From Hofstenia miamia (lineage: Eukaryota; Xenacoelomorpha; Acoela; Hofsteniidae), in the NCBI GenBank assembly GCA_900660155.1, contig CABFPE010000054.1, positions 1,528,253 to 1,592,252 on the forward strand: a stretch of 64,000 bases of DNA. Reading direction: 5' to 3'. Under the pieces are notes generated by a model. That model was not told the origin of the DNA, made no database searches, and saw only the letters and a program-made list of their open reading frames with translations. This document shows positions 47,846 through 59,073 of the stretch, piece after piece (within the stretch, counting starts at the first letter, position 1; each line of letters opens with the position of its first letter). The position numbers were made by a program, and so were the translations under genes.

Positions 47846-50260
47846 AATGATCTGCAATTTTATCTTCTGATGATACCCAGAGGATTGAGAGAGACTTATT
47901 TTTAATGATCATAGTAATTGCAATAGCAACCAGTTATGAAACCATAACTTTCAGATATGATAGTGTCACCAACCTTTTCTTTGTCTGAGGCATAAATACA
48001 TATAATGGCTTCTTTTGAAAGATATGAGATCTTAGAGATTGGAAGGAGAAAGCAACAATGTCCAAAAACTAAAATTGGCAACCCACTAAACTTCATTAGA
48101 TTTAAAAAAAACAAGAAGACTAAGGCATGGAAAACAGGGAACAACCAACTAAATCATCTGAATTGAGCAGTCACAAAGTGAGGATCTGATACATCACAAA
48201 GAGGATGAAAAACATTGTGTTGAAAGGAACATGTTGTCTGTTCTTGACTAATAAAGAAGAAGGAGCTATCTCTGCCAAAGTAGAGAGGAGTTCATGTCTA
48301 TCTTTAGTTAAGCAGAACTGTTTAGGAAGGAATAGACATGGAAACTAAAAATGAGTGTTCACAGCAGCTCTAATATTGGCGGAACATCTTAAATAAGTAG
48401 CGGTGATTGGATGCACACTCTCTTTGAAATTATGGATTTAAGCTGAGGAGATAGATTAGAGTATTCAAGGAGGATTGCATGGAGAACAGAGTTGACGTGG
48501 ATCAAATATTTCCTGATCAATGTCCAATCTAATCAACAAAAATTTCATGGATAAATTCACAACAACATATGTTCAAGAATTTCTGTAAGCTACAGCAGCT
48601 GATTCATTCAGATTGAAAATAGGCCTGCAATAAGCATAATTTTAAAAGGAACATCCTTATATCTGTCTCTTATACACATCGCTTCTATATGGTAATGTAC
48701 ATTGTCAGATATTTACAAAATAGTTGTGAGTTTATTGTTCACTCTTAAAAATTTACAATAAGTATGAAAGAATTTATCTGTTAGCCAGTATTTTTGATCT
48801 AAAATAATCCATGAATATCCATAAAAAATTTCTGATTCATATCCAGTAGATATCCAAGGATCAGCAACCTTGTTGGTGAATTTTATTGAAGATGAAGCTT
48901 GCTCCAGAGCAACAGAATGTTTGAGAATCGTCTGGAGCACCTGACAGACAAAATTGGCTAGCTGTTGTTGAGCATCCATCTGATTAAATTACTCTGGGAT
49001 TTTGTTGATAAGGCCTATTTTGCAACATAGGTTTTGGGGAAAAGTTAAACAGTCTCTATGAGGGAAGCAGTAAAACAACAAGTGGAATAAAGTAATGATG
49101 GGTACCAAGTACCAATGATAGAATGGGTAGAAGATAATGACAGTCATGACATCAAAGTATTACAGAAAAATTTAATTTTCTCATCCCTAATGTTTAAATT
49201 GAAGTTTTACTGACTAATAAACCATAATGCACATTACATATGCATTGAATAAAATAAAACCCACATGTGCAAAATGCAGATAAATCAAATCACTTCTAGT
49301 AGTCACCACTAATGATTGAGGAATTATTAAACAGTATGCTATTGGCTAGATATTAATTGCAAATTATGACAAGGCCTTTCTTTTGAGGTAGCCTTGAAAA
49401 TAATCATAAAATAAATGATTTGTTTTCCTAATATATTTTTAGGAAAAGTAAAAAAATGAGGGGCTAATCTTTATTCTGACTTGAAATATAAAATTGTTTC
49501 TCAAATGTACTTTGAGAAAAAGTTTAAGAGTAGCTGTTGCTACTATTGACTTTTGACCTCATGATTACCTAAACACTAAGAATTGAGAGAAATTAATTTA
49601 AAAAAAAGAGAAATTTTGTAAAAAATTTTTGGAAAAACAGTTTGTCATTTATGAACATATTCAGTTTAATGTTAAACGCCTATTGTTTTGAGGTCACAAT
49701 GGAATATATTATACAATGAAAACATTCCTTAAAATATTTACTGCTTTAGGCATTCATTGGCAGAGTCTCAACAAACTAAGAATAGCAAAATTTGTCACTG
49801 CTTATTGTACAGCATCATATACATTTTGTACTAAAGTGTACTGTTATTCTCTACCCTAGTTCAAAATTCTTTGATAACTTTGACGATCTTAAAGAAACGT
49901 TTTACATTACTTTGCAAGAAATTGGCAATCATCCTGTGACAGCATCTAAAGCAAAAGATGATTGTTGTACACAATAAATTCTAATCTCACAAATAATATC
50001 ATAACTGGTGAAAACATATTTCAATACCACATAAATGTATATGTATAAAGGTTCAAGAAATTTATTGGAAATTGTCATACATTCAACACAAAGTTATATC
50101 ATTGAAGATCATTAATAAGAAATTTGAAGATGTTATGATACAAACAATTTTTCAATTATACAAAACTGAATACATATTTAAGAATAAAGATCAAATGCCA
50201 AAGAACTTGTTTCATCAATTGTCAGTAGATATAAATGCGACAATTGCAATAAATTGTATA
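47846..50260. other. no clear gene; possible adapter residue
   Basis: An 88-residue open frame at 48713-48979 (minus), MDAQQQLANFVCQVLQTILK onward, looks protein-like but I recognise no domain. Tn5 mosaic end sequence lies at 48663-48680. Otherwise AT-rich and featureless. Confidence 0.35.
48663..48680. other. Tn5 mosaic end sequence (likely adapter residue)
   Basis: CTGTCTCTTATACACATC is 18 of the 19 bases of the Tn5 mosaic end as used in transposase-based sequencing libraries. A natural match by chance in 64 kb is very unlikely. Confidence 0.8.
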
Positions 50261-51064
50261 TTAGTGAAACAGTGTAACATCCTCTGCCAGACTTTCTTTT
50301 GTTACTTTAATCTCCACTAGAAATTGTTCATCTTCTGTATCAATCCATTCTATCATTCTTGCCAGGCTTACTCCTCCCCACTTTTCAATACTTATTTTGT
50401 CAATTTTCTTCTGTGTTTCTGGGGATAATATTAGTTGTGTTGATGTTTGCAATTCTTTTTCATCCAAGATTTCACTTTGGGATTTTGTCACCATTTCGCA
50501 GACTTCTACAGGCTCTTTTATCCAGCCCTTCTTCATAATTTCCGCACTTTTTATAATTTTAGTAAATGTGCATCACAGACTATCTCTTTCATATCTCTCC
50601 ATGGCTTTTTCAAGAATCTGCTGCACGTTTTTGTCTGTTATTGATTTTCTTATATCTTAAGTGTTCACTAGTTTTCTCTTAATTATTTTCTTAGTTGTTA
50701 GCAACAGTTGTTTCTCAAGTTGTCTTAACTGCCTTTCAGACATTGCACCCCATATGTATTTTTTCATTGGCTCTTTGAATACTGACAGTTCACTCAGACA
50801 TTTTCCAGTCTTGTTCACAGTTTTCACTATTGATATTTCTCCCCTGGGACTTCTGTTCACTATTATCCAGCTGATGACTTTTTCTAGTAACTGCATCAGC
50901 TTTTGTATCTTATCTGGCAATTCCATTTTTTTAACATGGTCTTTTAAGAGCCAGTTTTTTATTTGCATATTAATCAGAGATAATGCTATTTCAAATTTAT
51001 TTGCTCTTGCTAATTTGTGTCTTACCTGTCTTGAAATTGGCAGCTTGACTTCCTTATCTTCCAT
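50261..51064 (-). pseudogene. accessory (env-position) protein fragment, element 2
   Basis: A lysine- and glutamate-rich helical protein, e.g. MEDKEVKLPISRQVRHKLAR near its start, IKNWLLKDHVKKMELPDKIQ and a TVNKTGKCLSE segment. The same order (KQWMLQN..., ELANKTGICPRE) occurs at 56293-56944 in element 3, so it is a shared gene downstream of pol. No envelope features (signal peptide, fusion peptide, membrane anchor) are evident in this part. Function unknown. Confidence 0.5.
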
Positions 51065-51429
51065 TGTGAGGATTGCTAGCAGCTAGGCTGTTGTTCTATA
51101 TCATATCTCTGGCGCATTTTCTCTTCAAATATTATTCCTTTGAAGTCTTTCTTCATGTTTAGCTAATAGGCGTGACTTACTTCTGCTAGGCCACCTCTAT
51201 TGTTTTGTGAAATTTTTGTAATGGCACTTCTATCTTTATTACTGGCGATTCTTCCTCTGTTTTCTTTTGTAGGTTCATATTCTCCCAAATTTCCTGGATT
51301 TGTTTTAAGTGCTCTTGTCATTGAGTGAGACTACACTTAATAAAAAGTGTGTTATCTTTCTCAACACCTTCTGTATCATCACAGGTCTTCCCCCACTTAC
51401 ACCTTTCCCTGGAACTCTGGCTGTCACAC

Positions 51430-51590
51430 CACCCTTGAATCAGCAAAGTGGACCCTCAGAAGGAAGGTCGTGCTGCTGTTCACCAGTTCTCTGCGTGCCC
51501 TTGAATCAGCCTTGGGGACTACTTGGACGCCTTCTCACTCTATAGTCAGTTCTTCATTCTCATCCCTTCTGCCCTCAAATCAACATCTAG
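51430..51590 (-). repeat. motif repeats in the integrase tail (element 2)
   Basis: CCCTTGAATCAGC recurs near 51432 and 51499, with CCCTCAAATCAAC near 51571. Same motif as the 13320-13440 linker in element 1. Confidence 0.5.
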
Positions 51591-52278
51591 TTTGAGAACT
51601 CCTTCTTATTCTCCTTTTCCTGTTGGTTGTTGAGAGCTCCTCTGGCCTCTGATTTTGTCACACTCTCTTCCTCAATGGTTGGTGCATTGTGTTCTATTGT
51701 TCTTCTAAATTTGGTTAGTAAATTTAAATCCCATATTTCAGGGTCATATATACATTTATTTCTTGCTGCCCTTTGAGACAGTACTCTTTCACCTAAACTT
51801 CCATTTCCAATGTTGGCTGTGAATTCTTTGGCAAATTCTTTTTCAGGTCAACTATCTAAATCATACATATTATATATTATTTCATTGCCATTAACTTGGC
51901 TTATTTTAAATTCAGTGTTCTCCTCTATCTTCATTTCTTTGATGTCTGCCATTGCTCTCTTGAGGTTTTCAAAATGTTATAGTCTATTATTGTCTAGCAT
52001 GTATTCATTGTTCAGTAATGTCTGTATTATACTGTGAGGACTGGACCATACTGTTTTTAGTTTCTGAACCTGGCTTGTGTCAGTGATTTTTGTTGGTGTG
52101 AAAGCATATACCCTATCTCCTACCTTATGTGCATGTCCAAAGATTTTTCTATTATAATTGCATTGCTGTCTTATGGCTGATTTCTTGCTGTGATTAGGTT
52201 TCTTAGTTGGTTAACTTATTTGTTGTCCATTCTGTTGCTGTAATTAGAATATTGCATTGATAGAGGCATGGCAGCCTC

Positions 52279-52746
52279 TCAGCCAAACATTGCTTTGAAA
52301 GGGGTTATTCCCATTGTTGAATATACCAAAGTATTATAGAAATACTCTACCATCTCAATGACCTCTCTCCACTTGTTTCCACCTATTCTCAACATTGCAA
52401 CTCTTATCAATTTAATTAATGTTTGATTTAACCTTTCTATGGCTCTGTTTGCCTGTGGGTGGTATGTGGTTCTTTCACTCACTATTTCCAGCAGCTTTGC
52501 AATCTCTTTGAATAATCCACTCTCAAATTGTGGTCCCTTATCCATTATTATTGTTTCCATTGGGCCAAACTTCAACATCCACTCCTTCAACACTATCTCT
52601 GCTGTTGTTTCTGCTGTTGTATTTTTCATTGGGATAATTCTTGCATATTTCATCAACAGATGTTGATATCCCTCTTCATCCTTTAATAACATTGCCAAAT
52701 CAATGTGTATTATCTCATTTGGTTGTGTCACAATGATTTTTTCCAA
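52279..52746 (-). pseudogene. Ty3/gypsy integrase core fossil (element 2)
   Basis: PNEIIHIDLAMLLKDEEGYQ holds the first catalytic aspartate. FGPMETIIMDKGPQFES carries the second. SERTTYHPQANRAIERLNQT holds the third acidic residue within the usual H-P-Q-x-N-x-x-x-E pattern. Confidence 0.85.
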
Positions 52747-53290
52747 TGGTGCCCTCAGTGTCAGGAAGTGGTGTTTGTTATTTAATAAACATGTAGTACA
52801 TTAGTTTATTATTTCCTCTGTCATCTTCCTTATTGCTGTCATAATGAATCTCAAATTAAAAGTTTTCACTGTCTGTGTTATTCCTAGGTTTTGTAATAGT
52901 TGGGAATCACAATTCTGTTGTTCTGAGCCTCTTCATATAGCAATCCATTTTTTTGAGTTTCCATTTATACCACTCATAATAGCTTGCTGTCAGCCTTTGT
53001 AGAATTTTTTTAGGGTTGCTTTAACTTTTTTATAATCTCATTGAGGATCACATCATCTCTCTGCTTCTCCACTACTCCAGTTCAGATATCTCTTCCTTCA
53101 GAAATATTGGTAACACCACTTGCCCCCTTTTTATCCACGTTTGTATTGAGCAATCCCTCATACTCTGTGTGTGGTAGTAATTGAAATTGCTTCTTTTCTC
53201 CATCTGCGTTTGCTGCCTCCCTTTGGTACACAATTTATAAGGTCTATTATATCTTAGGGGAGGGCAGTGCTCCATTGGCCTCCTTCGCTA

Positions 53291-53605
53291 AACCCCTATA
53301 TATATATATATATATATATCCCGCTTTTTGCTATGGAAACTGCAAAAACCTTACATTTGGCAGGGAACGGTCTAAATTTCTAAGGCCCCTAGCAGGAATT
53401 GCAATTTTCCCCAAAAACCTATTTTTTGGCAATTGCTCCCATAGTATTCACTCAAACCTAAATGTATTTACCATGGGTAGGTAAATTAAAGACACACTAC
53501 CCTGCAAAATTTCAAAGGTTTATGTATAGAAACGCGGACATGATGAGGTTTTTCAAAACATTTATATATATATAAAAACATATATATATATATATATAAA
53601 AGTAT
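53291..53605. other. microsatellites and unknown DNA
   Basis: TA tracts at about 53298-53319 and 53562-53600 bracket about 240 bases without recognisable content. AGTAT at 53601-53605 immediately outside the LTR could be a target duplication, but the partner side is lost. Confidence 0.5.
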
Positions 53606-54941
53606 TGTAGAATCTTGCCAATCCACTTTTTGCACTGATCTCATAGTAATTTATTACTTTTCATAGTTGATACAACAAGTAAGCTTGGCAAGCTCCTAAT
53701 TCTCTTCTTCTGTTTGAGTGTTTTTTTGATTAACTTAATTTAATAAACATTAGCCTTTCTAAATGCATAACTAACAACAACTCATTTAGATAAAGAGTGG
53801 TAGTGTGAAGACAGGGTCAAGACCCAAAGCAGTGCAATATGATTCCAGATACATATTGATCAGCCACAACTACAGCATGCACTTGATCTTTGATCTTTGC
53901 CATGAAAATCATTAACGGAATAGGAAACTCAGTGATTGTGAAATCGTGATTACTTAAGAATTTAGTGCATTGATTGTTTTTGTTATTATGCCTATGTAAA
54001 GATAATCAAATACAGCAACCATGATGCTTTAGCTTGTTATCAAGCCTTACATATAATAGCCCTACAGATATAATAATACATGCATGCTAGCCATACATGT
54101 AAACAATCAATGCTGTCGGCAAGAAAGTAAATGAATAAAGTTGGCCAAAGGTCTATGATAAAACAGTGAGCAACTCAAATCTAATGCCAAAATGATAATA
54201 ACTATAAGGTAAAAGCCAAAACATGAGCTATTTAAATTCAATACTGAATCACCAACTGTAATATAAAACCATAAATAACTAGGATTCAATAATGGGATAA
54301 TAAACATGTAGAGCAAAGTAAATAGAATCATAATAACTGACAAGCAACAATGAGTAGGAAAGCTAAACGGAGAAAAATCCCTATTCCTATTCATAACCTA
54401 AAAGCACTGTAAGGAAATTACAGCTATTGCCCTCACTGCCATTGAATAGCTGTTCATGAGGCTGCTCCAGCATTCCTTTAAATGGATGTGGGAACCACTG
54501 TACAATTACCTCTAGTACTTAAACGTTTAGCTTTCCATAAATTATAAAATAACCTGACAAGAGAAGAAATAAATCCAAACTAAATTCGTTCATCAATTAT
54601 CTTAACAATTGTAACATATTTATAGCACTTTTTAGTAAATAATCAAATACTTGACTAGTACCTGTTTGATTGATTCTTGTTTACAATTTTCCCTCATATT
54701 TTAGTTCTGCTATTAATTATGCAATGTCAGCATTAATTAGAGTATGCTGTTTGGCCATCTTTGTTTTTGCCAAATACTGTTGAGCAAAATTTAAATATAA
54801 ACTGCATAAAACAATTTACAAATCAAATAATCAATCATAATCATGTGTTTACATATTAATCATTATAATACTTTAGTCTTAGTTACATTCATCTTTTCTC
54901 TTATTTTGACCACACATGATTATTTGATGGATTATGCCACA
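53606..54941 (-). mobile_element. Ty3/gypsy LTR-II, 3' LTR copy (1336 bases)
   Basis: On the minus strand it starts TGTGGCATAATCC directly after the polypurine tract CTGGAGGGGGAG (54953-54942) and ends ATTCTACA. High identity to 10626-11962. Contains a strong stem-loop at 54357-54536. Confidence 0.9.
54357..54536. promoter_or_regulatory. LTR-II stem-loop with 13-base perfect stem
   Basis: GGAAAGCTAAACG (54357-54369) pairs with CGTTTAGCTTTCC (54524-54536). Inside, CTGTAA-GGAAA-TTACAG forms a tight hairpin, and CAGCTATT pairs with AATAGCTG across 16 bases. The AAAAATCCCTATTC stretch matches the inner strand of the LTR-I stem-loops. Possibly a functional RNA element of the retroelement. Confidence 0.55.
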
Positions 54942-54958
54942 CTCCCCCTCCAGTGTAG

Positions 54959-56944
54959 CTAATTAAGGATGACCACTCTTTCTCCATGTACCATCTCCGC
55001 TGCCTTCTTAATGATACTATTGGCTTCTTTCATTTCCCAACTGATTTTCTTGTATTGTTCTTCTTTGGTGATTTTCAGTACCACATCTTTTTCAGTAGTG
55101 AGCATTTTCTTATGTCTGAGAAACAAAGGGTTCTTTAAAGACTTTGATATTGTACACATACTTCTTAACTCATTGAGTGTTTCATTGAATATTCCATAGT
55201 ACTTCTGGTATAACCTTAATCCTTTTATGGCTATCATCAATGTATTAATCTTTCAACCTCCATGTTGGCAACAACATTGGTATAAAAATTGTTGGTGGCA
55301 GTGTGCATTTTAGAAGCATAGTCATTGTCTTTTCCTCTATTGCTTTGTATGCCTCATCTTAAAAAGCACTTGTATTTTCCAGGACTTCTTTTTCACTGAT
55401 TTCTTCTGGCTCGTTCTTTCCCAATCTCACCATAGTGATGATTTCAACACATTGCATTACGTTGTAGTACTGATATTGTGAGCTCTATAGTTCTCCCCAT
55501 ACAATATCATTTATTCCTGAGAATAATATCACTGTCTGTGTTGTTTGTTTCTCAATCTCCCTCCAAACTTTTTATATTTGCTTATCTATTGGTTCTCCTT
55601 CACAGTACAAATCATATGGTGTAACTTGGCCTTCTATGAAAAATTTTCTTATTGTTGTTCTTTAGTAGACTTTCTTTAGACTTCTTGTATCGTTCGTCAT
55701 TTACAGTTTTCTCTGCTGCCTGTTGATTATTAACGTACGTGTTTTCCTCATGGCACATTGCTTTAGCAGCTTTTTTATCTTTCAACCTCCATGTTGGCAA
55801 CAACATTGGTATAAAAATTGTTGTTGGCGGTTTGCATTTTAGAAGCGTAGTCATTGTCTTTTCCTCTATTGCTTTGTATGTGCCCTCCATTTCTGCAGTT
55901 GTTGCCATTCCAAATGTTGCTGGATAGTTGTTCTTAGGTTTCTTAATGTTTTCCCAAAATGTGTTTGTTAACCCATTTTTCATCAAGTTCTGCACTGTTT
56001 CTGGTCATATTATCATTTTTGAAGTGATACATTCTATGTCCACAGCAATCTGATTCTGGGGTTGCAACATCTCATCAATTTCTTTTTGCGTGAATGCCTC
56101 CGTGCATAGTATTTTAAATAGTGATTTTGTTTCATGTTCATACACTTCTCCAAATACTCTTTGAACTATATTATTTGAGCATTCTCTATGTACTGTAATT
56201 TCGACCAGCAGTCTTTCGTCATCTGTATCTACCCACGATAGTTCACTTGGCTCCTGCTCACCCCATTTCTTTAGATTGACTTTATCAATTACTCACTGAT
56301 TGTTAGGGGTTAATGCGATTTCTGTAGATTGCAACATTATGTCTTCCATTTCCATTTCTTCTCGACTTTTACTCACCATCTCGATAATTTCAATAGGACA
56401 GTTCTGTCCTTCTCTTCTCATCATTTCTGATCGTTTTATAATCTTCATATAAGCACATTGCAGATAATCTTTGAAGTATTTTCTTATCTCCTTCGTTATT
56501 ATCTCATGTACTTTTCTCTCTTCTATTAACTTTATCATTTGTAATGTCTCTGAATGTTCTCTTCTTATGAGGTTTCTTGTTGTTAGCCATGGTTGTATTT
56601 TCAGTGACCTCAACTTAGTGTTCAAATTTGCGCCCCACATATACTTTTTTTGTTTTGTCCATCAATATATCAATCTCACGTGGACAAATGCCCGTCTTAT
56701 TGGCAAGTTCTATCACACTCGGTCTTCCCAGTGTATGTTGCTGCATTAATAGTCTTGTGAAATGTTTCTCAAATCTCTGCTGCACTTTTTTCGTCTGTGA
56801 TAGAGGCAACATCTCGACATTTTGTAACATCCATTGCTTTATGTTCATGGGGATAGGTGAGATAGTAATTTCATATTTCTTATGTTTAGCTATTTGCCTC
56901 CATTCTTTTTTCATTATTGGCAGCACCAGTTTTTCATTACTCAT
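54959..56944 (-). pseudogene. accessory protein with SGNH-like motifs (element 3)
   Basis: The gene in the env position of element 3. The first section (56944-56293) is helical and matches the accessory fragment of element 2. Then NYPATFGMATTAEMEGTY and IFIPMLLPTWRL (55930-55780), VILFSGINDIVWGE (about 55530-55495) and EIITMVRLGKNEPEE (about 55440-55405) match, in order, the gene at 63087-63773. The G-K-N-(D/E) motif after a hydrophobic strand resembles block III (GxND) of SGNH/GDSL hydrolases. A 102-base segment is duplicated (55250-55351 and 55789-55890). It ends just before the polypurine tract. Enzymatic role is inference only. Confidence 0.45.
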
Positions 56945-57176
56945 TAGCTCAATTGCTAATATCCATATTGCTGTTCTAGCTCTAATGTCAGGTGCATTTA
57001 TTTCTTTTCACTTCCATCTCATGTGCTCTCTTGATTTTATACAATATGGCGTCTACTGACTTATGATATTTCTTTGTTGGTGACTTTATGTCAATCTCTG
57101 GCCACTCATCCTGAATTGGCTTTTCTGCTTTAATTTCCGACCATACTTGTGCTATCTTTTGTAAGTGTTCAGGTGT

Positions 57177-57923
57177 TTAGTTCAAACTGCACTTCAGAAA
57201 TATGTTTCCTGTTTCTTCTAAGTTATCATCAATTTCTAATATCTCCATTGTCCTCATTTGATAGTACATATCAATTGCAATTTTCAGTTCTACCATTATC
57301 CTTTGTGCTGGAGCCATCTCATTAATCTGTAGGTCCATTTTAATAAGATTGGATATTCTTAGTTTACTGCTGTTCATTGTGAATAGGTTCTCTAATTTTA
57401 TCTCCATTTCGTTGATAAAATTTGGAATATCCTCCTGTTTTTGAGAGACCATGATTATTATTCTTGTTTTGTGCTTTTTGGCTACTTTCAACATTTCTTC
57501 TATTTTTGTTTGCAATTTCTTTGATCTGATTTCACTATTTTTCACAAAGTATATCACTGTTAAATGCTTTTGTATCAAATTCACCTGTTCACATTCTCTT
57601 ATAATTTTTTCTCTGTTCTTGGTGAGTTTTTGTACATCTTTCAAGGTGAACTGTTCATCAAACATTACGTGCACTGTACTCTTGAAGTATGGCCCATTCA
57701 ATTATGTGTATAAGAGACAGGTATACACAATTATCATGTTACATGTGGGTCGATTTTTCTTATCAATTACTATAGGAATTGCGTAACTCTCATTTTCTTT
57801 TGTGGATGTGCTTCCTCTAATTAACTGTTTTGTCTCTGGCCACAAGTTATCATATGAATTGTATCTCATTTTCCTGTTCACAATGAAATACAGGTGGATT
57901 CTTTCTTTTCCTAATTTGGTCAT
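57177..57923 (-). pseudogene. accessory protein, first part (element 3)
   Basis: A charged, alternating strand-helix sequence downstream of pol. HLTVIYFVKNSEIRSKKLQT, then RIIIMVSQKQEDIPNFINEM has the feel of a Rossmann/SGNH-like alpha-beta fold, but no catalytic motif is intact and I cannot assign it. A Tn5 mosaic end lies across it at 57704-57720. Confidence 0.35.
57704..57720. other. Tn5 mosaic end sequence (likely adapter residue)
   Basis: ATGTGTATAAGAGACAG is the 3' 17 bases of the 19-base mosaic end. It is the opposite strand orientation to the match at 48663-48680. Confidence 0.75.
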
Positions 57924-58117
57924 TCAACTTTCTCTTTCCTATGACAGCAATGATTTTGTTGTCGTAGATGTTTGTTTATAAGAGAATATCCTTGAGCTTT
58001 CTGTTGTCGTAGGGAGTGAACTTGTTGAAAGGCACTCTGATATATCCATGTCTGAGTCATCACTTATTAGCTGAGTTTCCCAATTTTCCATGGTGATCAA
58101 TGCTGTTTCCTCTCTGC

Positions 58118-58715
58118 CCTTTAATTGGCATCAAGTACTACTAGATGTCGAAGGAGAGTGTGCATAATTTTGTGTCTTCAACCTCACACCCTTTAATTGG
58201 TAATCAGTGTCATGATGATGGCCCTCGTTTACCCACCTGCCCTTTAATTGACATTTGGTTGAGGGTGATCTTTCCATTGCTGTCTCCATCCTCATACCCT
58301 TTAACTGGTAATCAGATTGAGGAGACTTCTTTCTTATTCTTCGTCTTTTTTTAGTCGGTGTTAAATACTCCATCCTCATACCCTTTAATTCTAGGTGGCA
58401 AATGCTCCATCGTCATGCCCTTTAATTGACAATCAGATTGCAGAGACCTAGTTTTCATAGTGGAACTTGTCAATGTGTCCTCCATACTCATGTCCTTTAA
58501 TTGATGATCGGATTGTGGAGTCTTGGCTTTGTTCTCTTCATTTTTCCTAAATTCAGTTACTAAATTAATATCCCATATTTCAGGGTTATATCTCATTTTA
58601 TTTTTTACTGCCCTCTGGTGAATCACTCTTCTTTCAACTTTTTGGTTCACCTCTTTCAGGTTTGTATTACTAGGTGGAAAATGCTCCATCTTCATGCCCT
58701 TTAATTGACAATCAG
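58118..58715 (-). repeat. QLKGM protein repeats in the Pol tail (element 3)
   Basis: CCCTTTAATTG or a close variant recurs at about 58118, 58189, 58240, 58298, 58380, 58419, 58493 and 58698. On the minus strand it encodes (Q/S)SDxQLKGMxME peptides (e.g. QSDCQLKGMKMEH), spaced irregularly by 39-205 bases. The region follows integrase. The role is unknown. It could be a flexible spacer or repeated processing sites. Confidence 0.65.
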
Positions 58716-58904
58716 ATTGCAGAGTCTTCTTCCTTCTTACCCTCTTGGCTTTCATCAACAATCTTGGTGTTGTCCATTTCATTTTTCCTAAATTCAGTTA
58801 CTAAATTAATATCCCATATTTCGGGGTTATATCTCATTTTATTTTTTACTGCCCTCTGGTGAATCACTCTTCTTTCAACTTTTTGGTTCACCTCTTTCAG
58901 GTTT
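58541..58904 (-). repeat. 123-base direct duplication inside element 3
   Basis: 58541-58663 and 58782-58904 are the same sequence (offset 241) with about one difference. They encode the segment NLKEVNQKVERRVIHQRAVK twice. A recent internal duplication adjoining the QLKGM repeats. Confidence 0.85.
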
Positions 58905-59073
58905 ATATTCCTATTGGAACTCTTCTTCATGTACACTGTCTAAGTCATCCATTTCATCATATATACTATCATTAACCTGTACAATTTTAAATTCTGCATT
59001 TTTATCAAGCATTACTTGCTCTCTATTTACCATTGCTTGTTTTAAATTTTGAAAATGTAATACTCTTCTGTCA

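Larger units (their letters stand above)
50261..53290 (-). mobile_element. Ty3/gypsy fossil (element 2), LTR-less
   Basis: Minus-strand order from right to left: linker after RNase H (KGRQQTQMEKRSNFNYYHTQ), integrase, an integrase C-terminus with a spaced motif-repeat tail, then the first part of an accessory protein downstream of pol. Both ends are truncated: near 53290 by a (TA)n tract, near 50280 by unrelated DNA. Close relative of element 3. Broken, with many breaks. Confidence 0.8.

Noticed and set aside
47902-48979. Possible host gene on the minus strand
   Set aside because: Two short frames, no family match, no splice sites that join them, and adapter residue lies between them.
50661-51086. 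Plus-strand hydrophobic frames opposite elements 1-4 (e.g. 50661-51086, 56628-57059)
   Set aside because: They are antisense shadows of lysine- and glutamate-rich minus-strand coding, which turns into Phe/Leu/Ser-rich frames.
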